NCBI GenBank assembly: GCA_028673005.1
Contig: CM054116.1
Span: 134,159,681 to 134,223,680, forward strand
Direction: 5' to 3'
From: Tanypteryx hageni
Lineage: Eukaryota > Arthropoda > Insecta > Odonata > Petaluridae
Length of the DNA stretch: 64,000 bases
Position numbers and translations under genes: made by a program. Each line of letters opens with the position of its first letter. Positions within the stretch are counted from its first letter, which is position 1. Shown piece after piece: positions 33,052-45,000 of the stretch. The notes beneath the pieces are model-generated. The model was not told where the DNA came from. It made no database searches and worked only from the letters and a program-made list of their open reading frames with translations.

Positions 33052-36000
33052 GTAAGTAATCCATTTGGAACACGCTGTACATTTGCGGCGTCTCTAGAAA
33101 ATAGAACGAGAAGAAACTTCTGGTTCGAGAGACTGCCAAACGTATTTATTTAAATAAGACATCTTTATAATCATATCAACGCATAATCTATATTAATACT
33201 TAATGTGATTAGATATATAACTATAAACTGAAATCATCTCCTAGGCTTAAAAAATCGTTTTTACATCGCTGAATAGACGACTTTAACATAGACAAATTTA
33301 TCTATTCTTAGCGTTCTTTACAATTCCCGTATATGTTGAAGATTTTTCACCGTACGCACTTTAACTGATAGATTACGCTATGAATTCTTATGTAGTCGTT
33401 TTTAGAAACACGTAATCCATGTCATTTTCAGTCGTATTTTTCTTTTAAATAATGCATGAATAGAGTGAGAGAAAATCTGTTTAATATTGAAACCAAGAAT
33501 GGAGTGTCGCGACTCAGACAAGATTAGCATTAAAATGAAGAGGCGCTGCATTTTGCTCCCACGAGCCAAATGAAGTCCTTCTTCCGTGAAGCCCATTTTC
33601 AAATGCATATAGCGGAGCGAGGGAAGAAAAATGCAGAGGCGGAAAAAAATCTTGGGGCAAACAGATTATTGGGCTAACTCCACGGAGAGATATGAATGCA
33701 AAACGAGGGAAATTTGGAAATGCCAGAAAAGACCTCTGAGATATTTGGATAATTTCAATATCAGAAATGACACGGATGCAATGTAAATTATATTGAAAAA
33801 AATAAGTCAGGGCCTATGTAAATGTAATAGAATTGAAGAAGGGAGTTATTCGCGGTTTGAGTGTAAATGAGAAGGAGATGGTTTCACTCGCTGAGTTTCC
33901 AAAGTAAAGATTTCATTTATTGGTGTATCGCTTATTCAGTGTGTCCGATAGATAGAGAAGAACGTTTGCAAAAGCCGCGCGTTTATTTTCTTCTACAGTT
34001 CAAATACATTATTCTACCTTCTGTAAATTCACTCAAGTATTCGAATGTAAAAATGCATCGCATTCTTTCTTCATTCAAACAGCGATACTGAATAATATGA
34101 CTCCACCTTAGAATTCGCTATTTTTCAATTGCTCTAAAAAATTCATCCTCAAGATTTTCTGTTACATCATTTATATTATTTTATTCTCAAAACTTCACAT
34201 TTATATGTCAAAGAACCGTTCAGTTTGCATTAAATAAAACATGCAGCTACGAATGATTTGTAATATTTTCTCTTCCTGTAAATGTTCTTCGGAGAAAATA
34301 TTTGTATAAATTTGTACTTAAAGACACAGTCACATAAAAAATGGATTCTTTATCTGCGCAATTAAATTTGTACATTTGATGATAAATTATCATATTAAAC
34401 TGATAATATTTACTAACTCAAATGGCAAAAACAGTATACTTTATACAAATAATATTTACGTAATTCTTTAATCGAAGAAGTATTGAAAATCTGTTTGCCT
34501 TTTTTGTAACTTTCAAACCGATGAGTCAACTCATCTTTCTTGTATCTCAGCAAACGAAAACATTCGCATCAGACCAATATTGTTCTATAAAGAATCTACA
34601 CAGCACATAAAAGCAGTTCGCCAGTCAACCAATCTAAAGTATCCACTCGTACCAAAACTATCAGATCTAGTAAGCGCCTCATTTATGTTAAATGAAAAAC
34701 TACGAGAAAGCTTTCAATATATATCTGTGGATTTGGAATATTTTCGTCTACAAATAGAAAACCACGCGATTGCCATTTTGCATGGTGAAACTAATTATAT
34801 TGGAAGCTGTCTAGTAAGGATATAAACTAACGATTAATTCTACACAAAATCAAACTCCTCTTTGAGCATTTACTTAAATATAGAGATAATTGATTATATA
34901 CTTTCTGAATTGTGATAAAAATAAATAAACCTTGAAAAATAATTTTAAAACACACGAAAATTTGAAGTTCTTTATTTATATTTCTGAGTTGCCAAATTTT
35001 TATTTTAAAGTTCAACTTTGAACATTCAAGCCTTTTTTGCAAAAATATCAAAAGCTGCAGCGATTGCTAAAATTTCACAGATAACTTTCCAAACTCTCTG
35101 CCAAACAGATGACAACTCAATCGCTGGTCTCGTCATTCGGACTCCTCTTCGGAGATTGGCTGGAATCTAAAGGAGAATCGACGACTGGAGCAGCGGTCAT
35201 CATGAGTGTGATGGTTGCTACCACCAACTTGTCCGGTTTGTGATTAATTGTGAAACCATTTGCTTATTTCAATTAGGAACAGGATGTAAAGATTAGAGTG
35301 TGATTCAAAGTAATATACTTAATGACGTTTTTTCAGGTAATGTTTATTAGCATTAATAGTAATTTTGTAAATTCGCATTGAAGGTAATAATTTTAATATG
35401 ACCATTTGTATGTGCTCGCTCGTTCGATCAAACAATGGGATAAATACAGTTGAGTGTGCCATAAGATATTAATTATTAACTTATTAAATTATTAATATTA
35501 ATATATTAAATGCTATTCATTAATATTAGTTATTTTTTGAAACGCGACGATTGATTTGTAAGTTTGGATGACAACGATTCTATTTCGTGATTGGTTGTAG
35601 ACGGGCTTCGAATATAACGAGATATGTCTGTTTGTAGTCGTTGTGGTTCCCAACTTACCAATCATTAGTCGTGTGTTTCAAAAAATTTTAATGTACTATC
35701 CTTTGTTTATGGTAAATACCTCGCCGTGAACTGACAATGAGAGTAAAATTGAGCGACCATGAATTCAAACAGAAAATTTATTGACTTTCATAAAAATTTC
35801 TATAGTGTCCCCACGTATTTTGCGAAATTGCCAGTTTTCACCGTTTTAATCGCTCCAAACATTTTTGCATTTAAAACCAATTTTATTTATATCGGCGCTA
35901 TCATTATAAGTTATTGTATACGTTCTGTATAATAATTTACTTTTATGTTTTCCCCATTTCCACGACTAATATCGGCAATGATATTTGCTACCCTTTATTG

Positions 36001-39000
36001 AGTTAATATCGTTTTTATTATTTTTTGCCTGCTTTCGGATAAAAATGGCGTATTTGCCTTTTATAGGCTACTCGTACAATGATGCACCAGCTACGTATCT
36101 AAACTCTCCCCGTAACAAGAGGAAATTTAATCCCATCTGTGCCAATTAATTTTGATTCACAAATTAATTAATTAAAATAATGTATAAAACATCCTATCCA
36201 TTTTTTGCTGCTCCATTTTAAAATCATAAAAATGGTATAAATTGGTCGCAGTTGCTTAGAAATTTCACTATTTATTACAGGAAATGGTATGCATATGTTT
36301 CAGAGATCTGTAAGTCACTGATTTAAAAATTGACAGTTATTTTCATTTTAAAAGGTTAGCTATTAAAAAAAAACAAAATATCAGTTCACAATATTTTGAT
36401 CTGTAAAAGGTAATCGCGATTCAAATTCGACACGAGGCTTGTCTTCTGGCGAAAACGATTTAAGTAACTTTCATTTGTGGTTTGTTGTTTTTCTTCACAA
36501 TTATGAAACGTTTATATGTCATAATTTTTAGTTCTTGACCATTTTTTTCAGACTGTCAGTGAAGTGCTGCAAAAATTAGCATCTCAGCATTATAAGACAT
36601 TCTAATTATATTCAGTGATAAATCAAATTTTAAAGGACAGCTTAACCAAAATATAAGTATAAGACAGTCACAGTCGTTTATAACCGGCAGGGAGTTACGC
36701 GTATTCAAATTTTTATTGCTTGGAGGAATAGAACAAGAAAAACAAATCTTATTCGCGGTAAAAATATTTTCTCACTATTATTAGCGGTAGATTTAGTTAC
36801 ATTAGCCAAAACTGGGCCCAGTTATAGGCGGTGTAAAATTTTTAGAGACCCAAAAAATGAGGCCTATCGATATAAAAACACAATACAGGCTTTCAAAGTG
36901 ATTGTCTGGGAGAATTTATGGATCCTTGGCGCGGAGTTACTTCTCTTGAATCGAATTTCTATGTAAATCTGCCATAGTTTTTTCATTGTTTAAGTGCATT
37001 ATATTCCCAAATCATCTTCGATCTGTATTAGGAAATGGTACATGAGTAAAGAGGAGGAGAATGACACAGTTCAGGTAGGAAAACGCAATACTAAAATAAG
37101 CATTGTACAATGAAAAATAAATAAAAAATATGCTGAATAACTCTGTAAAGCGCAAACATCGATATAAATAAGGATAAAAATAAAGGAATAATTTTCAATA
37201 CATAAAATATGCCACCTAAATTTCGTAAATACAAAAAGTTTTATTTTGGCAAAGAAAAGGAAAAACTATATTAACATCTATCACCTGATGAAATATAGTA
37301 TACTGCTCCGAATTGGTATCAAAATATTTTCCGGACACTAGGGAAGCTAACAATTACACTGATTACAGAACGATCAACGTGTAGTTATACTGCCTCGAGC
37401 CTTCTTGCAATCTCACTTACGGAAACATTTTAACGATTTACCAATAGTTTTATGTTAAAGCTAAGAAGTCGCAGAGAGGATACCGGAAAGGCTTAGGAGA
37501 GAAATATTTTGTCTACATTCATAAGAAATCTGAAATTTAATATCTTCAGCAATGCTGGAGATCTCTATTATACGCGATGGAACTTTGAATCAAGCATAGA
37601 CGAATGCGATTAGCAGTCGCGGCACTATAAGTTGACAGCAACTTCGAAACTAAAGCAGCCACTTTATATGACGCGAGTCATGCGTTCAGCGTCCCAAGCG
37701 TCGGCTTAAACTGATTTGTTTCGGCTCATCAGGAAGTTCCTTATGTCTCAAATGACTAACCAGAAAACACAGTTGAGTTCGTTAAAGAGACCTGTCAAGC
37801 TTATAACGTTCAGTCATAAATGTGTCAATTTTTTAACAAGTGCGTCGGAGCTCCCAGAGTCAGGCGCGGATGTATGAGATGCGAGGCCCACAGGCGAAGG
37901 TGGTTTACGAGGTCCCTAGGTGATAAAAATTTGCTTGGCCTATTACTCACGAATTCTGAAAATACGTGGAGGAAAACAGGCTATTAAATTCCTAATAATT
38001 TATTATTTATTTATATTTATATTCAAATTTATATTCATATTCATATTTATATTTATAATATATATGTGCGTAGTCCGGTAAATGTGTACATTTCCCGGTT
38101 AATGTGCGCATTTACCACCAAGTTCGGTAAATGTAAGTATAACATACTTATTACCGATTGGATTGGGGAAATGTGCACATTTGCCTAGAGACACTGGTAA
38201 ATGTGGATAAACGTCGCAACTCAGGCCACAACTTGGCGGCGTCGCGAACATCTGTTGCAGTTTAGAAGTACGGTAAATGTGCGTTGTCCAGTAAATGTGT
38301 AAATTTCGTGGTAAATGTGCACAACCAAACTAAATTTGAACATGAAGGCAAATTTTACTCTGCCCCACCGGGTCGGGTAGTTTAGTCGAAGTGTTTTTGG
38401 TTCCTTCTCACGTTCACTGTTTTCCTCCCTCGGGTTGGGAAGCGTTCATCTTAATATATACCAGTGGACCCCAACCCTCGATGATTTTTGTTATAAATTA
38501 ACGTAATTATTAAAGTTCTTGCTTATATCCACATTTACCAAGGCACATCGGTAAAAGTGCACATTTATCTTGGATATATACGGATAATACGTATTTCTGG
38601 AAACTTCAACTTACATTTACCGGTTGAGACGAAACTGTCTCATTTTACATTATTCTCTCGTAATACTAAAAGTACTTGAAAATAGTTAAACGATACGATA
38701 CCCTTGGTGACACTGCTGCTGCCAACCACAAATCAAATACCATACACTGGATAAATGTCACGAAATGTACTAACAATTATATTGCAGTGACATAATACAA
38801 AGCACAAATATAGTACAATACTTAGTAGAAATGTCCACTTGAGGAATCACAAATGATATGGAAAAGGGTTCGACTCGCAGATAACCTTTCAGCAGGTGCG
38901 TTCCCTCAGCTGTCTTCGCTCTGCCACTCTCCGCGTCCTATCTCGTTCCCCCTTTCTCCTTCACTGCCTCTGCTCGTGGCGACGTTGTCGGGTCGGAACT

Positions 39001-42000
39001 AGAAAAACTGATGGGGAACTCGATAAACTGTCAAAAGTAGGAAAATGCTGCACGGTAAATATACACATTTCCCGATGACTTACCTTTACCGTAATATATA
39101 TATATATATATATATATAAAATTTCTGAGGAGGACCGTAGCTCAAAGTCTTCCAGTGGAACCCTTTGAAATAATTAATCGTTCTATGATACCCGTCATTT
39201 GAGAGTGTTTTTGCATAATATCGTTTACGTCGATCGTCCTCAACATGTAGGATATAGGACCACTTCTTTGTGTTGGAATTTTTACATAACCTATGCATAC
39301 TAGGCTCCTGATTCTGTTAACACTAATTCTCTTGAGGTTCTAGATGAGAGCCTCCTAGAGGCGCGAGGACCTAGGCGGTCGCCTAGCCTTATATCTGTCA
39401 GAGGAAGACAAGAAATGTTCGAGTCCTTAAATGGCGACTTGTCAAATCGAATTATTAACGGGAAAATGTATAGCACGTCGTAAATTTGAGCGAGAAAAAT
39501 AGCTCAATTGCTAAGAATTGACTTTATTTAAAAAGTGACGCAGAGAATATTCTGCATCTATGATTTTGGTCTTTCTAAATTTTGAGAATGAATCAAGGCA
39601 TCGTCAACGAGCAATTCTATTCAAATTTCTTCCCTAATTGGTCTCTCAGCGTCTCTAACATTTAGACAGACATCTCTATCCACTTCAAATAAATTTTAAA
39701 CCTTTATTTTATTCTAAATCGATTATTCCATTGCCACTGCTTCTCCCCTCCTGATTCTTTCAACCTGAAAGAATCGCTTCTTAATGTAGATTTCTTTCTG
39801 TTCCTCAAGCCATCGCTTAATAGTAATCCTTTTAAATCAGTTATGCTAATGTATAATATCTGAGACAAAATTTCGACTAAGTGAAAACTCCGTCAATTAA
39901 TTATATATTCTTTGGACAAAATAAAGGTAAATTCTTTCAGTTTTATCAGAAAACCTTCATATATTAAGCATGCATGGTCTATATCAACTTGAAGACATAC
40001 CTTGACCTACCGATATTTTGATGGTTGCTGATGTGAAGCATTTCATTTTACGAAAACTCTCGCGTCTTCGCACTGACCAATTTTCTTAAGGCGGTAGTTT
40101 TAAAATCATCTATGCAATGCAACTAACTGCCTTTCCAACTGAAAAATTATATTTAGTCAAATTTGTTATCTATGCATTTCTTCTACTGTCGAAGGACTGA
40201 TGACTGGACCAGTGATACGACGGTTCTCATACCGCAAGGTAGCAGTGACTGGTGGAATACTTACGGCCTCCGGCATCATAATCACCAGCAGATGCACGGC
40301 TCCTTGGCAAGTCATCTTGTCCTACAGCATCATGTCTGGTGAGGGTTGTTTCGTTATGCTGTCAATTATCTCTCGTCCGTAAAAGCAAGTCCCATACTGT
40401 ATGGCCCCATCGTGTCGTGGATGGAGCACTGATTCTCGCAAAAGCAAAATAATCATGAAGGAACTTCCAATATTTCTTTCAGCGAAGTTGCAATACGTAT
40501 AACCCGCGTTTTATCGCAAACTCTATTTTTAATTTTTCGATTCATTTCATGCCGCACTGTTTTCCATATAGCTTACGGACTGTACATCCGATTTCTCATT
40601 TCCCTTATTTCGTGACAGGTTTGGGATTGGGACTGATCGCGCCCTCGTCTTTCGTCGCCTTGAACGCATATTTTTCACATAGGAGGGGCCGCGCGGTCGG
40701 TTTCGCGCTGGCAGGCACCGGAATGGGCCAGATGCTGATGCCGCAGGCCGTCGGGGCCCTCCTCGATGAGTACGGCTTCCGAGGGGCGATGCTCATCCTA
40801 GGAGCAGTCTCTATGCACGGCATCGCAGGCTCGGCGCTATTCCATCCCGTCCATTGGCACATCAAAGTGGTGGAGGAAGATGGATCGGCGGAGAGGGTCA
40901 TCGGGGTCTCCGAGAGGTCGACCGCCAAAGACGCTGACGAGGAGGAGGAAGACGAGCTGGCGGACCTGCGGAGGAAGGATTCCCAGACCCCGAGGGGCGA
41001 CGGTACCAGGAGGAGGTCGTCCCTGACTCCGCCCCCGAGGTGGATGACGCGCAAGGCGTCCTGCGTGTCGGTGACGAGCGTGGATGTGGGTCTCCAGGTG
41101 GAGGTGCTGACAGGACACTCCATGGAGGACCTCCAGGACGGTGAGTCCGAAGAAGGAGAAAAAGGGAAGAAGAGCGCGTGGGAGAAAGTGGTGGCGTTCA
41201 TGGATCTCAACCTGCTCGGCGATCCGGTCTTCGTGAACGTCGTCGTCGGACTCGCCCTCGTCTACTCGGCCGGGATTAACTTCGCCATGGTGTTCCCCTT
41301 CTACCTCACCAGTATAGGGTTCTCCAAGGCGGAGACCGCCACGTGCATGTCCACTCTCGCGGGTGCGGACATCCTGTCCCGCGTCGTCCTCCCCTCCATC
41401 ACGGACAAGATCGGAGCCGGCAACCGGAGGACGTTCCTAGTCGGCGTCGTCTGCCTCGCCATCTCCCGATCGGGTGAGTGCGTGACAAGCTGAAGGTGCG
41501 GGGCGATTAGACGCCGGTAGGTCGGGTCCGCAGATTAACTAGCGACATCCGTTATTCTTATAATGTGAGAACGAAACATATGTCTTCATCAGTGGCGTAG
41601 CTAGGTTCTCCTTCGCCCGGGGGCCAGTAACAGATAAGCGCCACCCTCCCTCCGCTCCCTGTACAATTTTCTAGACGAATGGAATGTGGGGAATGTGATG
41701 TAAACCCAAGCATACTAGCATTTTAATTCGGCATATATTATAACATTAATATTGTTTATAAACAGAAACGTTAATTTTCGGTCCATGAGTTTGCGCGCCT
41801 TCAGCTCTGCGCCCGGAGGCAACTGCACCCCTCTGTTCCCCCCACGCTACGCCACTGGCCTTCAAAGCCAACGTTAATAGATGTGTTCCCTCTTTTTGCA
41901 CGTTGTTACACTTTTCCTTCGACTCGTTTGCCGTCGCAGTCGTGAACATTGTTTTTGAATGATGGTGAAAGAGCGTCGCGTTGCTTTTTATGAGAGTAAT

Positions 42001-45000
42001 CAAAAATCTAGATCCTGAAAATGTCGCGCTAAAATATTCCGCCGCCTGTAGCTCTTACGCCCGTAAATGCAGCGCCTTAAAATTTGACGTCCAAAATTCC
42101 GCTACCCAGAAATATTGCCTCTGTAGATATATCCGGACGCCTTTCATACTCCTCGTGCCCGAATATCCGGGGTCTGATCGTCCGGCGCCCAACTGGCGGC
42201 GTTCAGAAGGTTACGAGAGCCGCGTTCGATCGCGCCCTCATCACTATGCGCGCGCTATTCGGGGCGTGCTTCTTTAAAACCGCGTCTCGACCTGAGTCTG
42301 CTTTTCATAACCCATCTCGCGCTGACCGACACGCTTTGGATTATCAGTGATTGCAGAGCTGTCCGATTACTACACCCTTCTGGTCGTGTCTGCCGTGTGT
42401 GGATTCGTTCGAGGTTCGACCATCGTGAACTTCAACCTGTCCATCGCAGAGCATTGCACCGGAAAACAACTGCCTGCGGCCTTGGGAATCAACATGGTTA
42501 TGAAAGGTGTCTCAATTTTGATATTGGGCCCCATATTAGGTGAGTGAAGATTCCTTTAGAATACCATATTAGAGAATGCTATTGAAATATCAATGGTATT
42601 CGAACTGTCCCACCAATAAACTCCATTTATAATTGTGGGCAAATGCGCATACAACTCTTTTCTTAAAAGACAATGACGAAACGCCTTCATTCAAATCTCC
42701 GAATGATTTTGTAAAAGATGGGAATCAGATTAGATAGCTGATATAAAAGGTAAATGGAAAAAAAAAACATAAACAAGAAGAAAATTTACAGATTCGTATA
42801 GAATCTTTGGGCATCTTCGTTTGACTGATGAAATGTCCACATCACATTCATCAAGCCTGAAACCCGAGTAAAACTAGCTCCTGAAAGCAAATTAAAATTC
42901 GCACATGTAACTAATCTCAATGAAATTATCACGATAGACATAATACTAAAGTTAGAATAATGTAACATTAGAAAGTAGTTTTAAATATAAGGGTAAATTC
43001 TCTAGAGAGCTGCCGTATTTATTTGCATAATTTCCCTCGTTTGAGATAGCTGCGATATATCGCAGCAGCGGTCACCAGACTCTTACTCCTTCGCCACCAC
43101 TCTAATTAAAAACGGAAATTGGCGGTACTTTATTTTTTTAATAAGGTGATATATAATAGTAATATTAGTAGTAGTAGTATAGAAAATACCGACACCGGCA
43201 ATGAATGAAGGCCCGAGTTTGATCCCAATCAAGGACAGAATTTTTCTCCTATTCTCCCTTGGATTTTAGATCGCAATTAATACATGTATAGACACATTCA
43301 GCTGTTAATGCCGCAAAGTCTCCATCATAGTAAAATTATTATTCTTAAAACGTGGACTTTTCTAAATCCAGCAATTTTTTTAGATATTTTCACAGAATCA
43401 AAATGTGTTCCGCTGCAATATCTCATAGTATCACGGAATCTGTTTGAAAACATTAGACCAGACGAACAACTAAATAGAAACCGTAACTTCTCTGTGATGT
43501 CCTAAGATTGGGAAGATGTTGGAAAGGACTGAGAAGAAAAACCAATCCAAATATAGAGGTTTTTTGAAAGAATGTAGTCCTCAAATATAACAGGCAAGGA
43601 AAGGGCTGCTGAGGCAGACAACAAATGGTGATTTTTAAAAAATAAAGATTAAGAAACCGAGAAAAATTGCTCAGCAAGACAGAATACTGAATCGATTGGC
43701 GAAAAAACGAAGTCTCTGACTGATTTCATTTAGGAATTGGCGGGTCAGACAGACAGACGGACAAACCGAATGCATAAGCGTGTTTTTTTTAACCGCTAAA
43801 AATGCCAAGGCGCTTAGGAAATGATCCTTTCAGAGCTCTTAGCCTTTAAATAAATTCAACTCAGTATTTAAATCTCGAATCAAGTTATCCACAGCTTTAG
43901 TTCTACACCTTCTAACGTGAACTTCCTCTTTGCCTCGCATTATTCCTTTGAGTCTATCCCAACATCTATCATGTGCACATTTCAAAAAATTTGAACGAGA
44001 GCGAATGTCTAAAGCAGCGTTTTCCAAAGGGTGGTTCGCGTACTCCTAGGGGTTCGCGAAATAAATCTGAGAGGTTCGTGAGAAAAATTTAGTAATGGCG
44101 TCTTTTTAACTTTCTTGGTTCTACAATTCTTATCAATATTTTTTAAAATTAGTTGCATGGTTTCATTTTCAATTTTTTCTTAGGCTTCAAGAATTATATT
44201 TGAATTTTACAGGCTAATAACTAGAAACTGATGACAATATAAAGAGATTCTGATTTTATTGTGAACGTTTACCTACTATGTGCTATATAAACTTTTTATC
44301 TTTCATGAATTAAACGCGTTAAAAAAGATTTGTTTTTATAAAATTTACTTATAAGGGGTTCACCGGCAAAACTGTTGCAACTCGAGGGGTTCGCGAAGAT
44401 AAAAGGTTAATTCAAGTGGTTTGCGACGAGAAATAGCTTAGCTCAAGGGGTTCGCGAAGTGAAAAAGGTTGGGAGCCGCTGGTCTAAAGAACAAGCGAGG
44501 TAAGAATTGCAAATTACATAAGGCGATTTTTTCCTTGTTTTAGGATTATGACGCCATCATAAGTAAACATCTTTGGTTGAGATCGTCGGCCTCATAACAT
44601 AGCCTACATTATATCACTGCTATGTAATAATATTTTCCTATTTAAAAGCAATGGCCTCGTTGCAATATCAGTTGGTGTTTTCCATTGCTAAAAACACCTC
44701 TTCCTACTTGCATTTTATGACCAAGGTTTTCTTATAACAAAATTACTATTATGACATTTAATGAAATAATATATTTTAATATATATAATTTCAAATATCA
44801 CTCTTGTAATTTATAAAGATGATTTATTTACCATATCTATCGGACTATAAGAGGCACCCAAGGCTATGAATATAAAAATTTAAGGAACAGAATCTCATTG
44901 TTTTTTTTATGTTTACTTATATATAAAAGTAAAAATGAAGCACTACAGAACGGCACTGCAGCACAAAATTTCAATTGTTCTTATTCATAAAAAAGCCTCA

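Noticed and set aside
37860..37930. GCGAGGCCCACAGG-type segment resembling a hAT end
   Set aside because: No matching right end or target duplication could be located, so no element was called.
40605..41210. 201-codon minus-strand frame (and 40837-41118)
   Set aside because: Shadow of the GC-rich transporter exon 4. Composition and the real protein on the + strand explain it.
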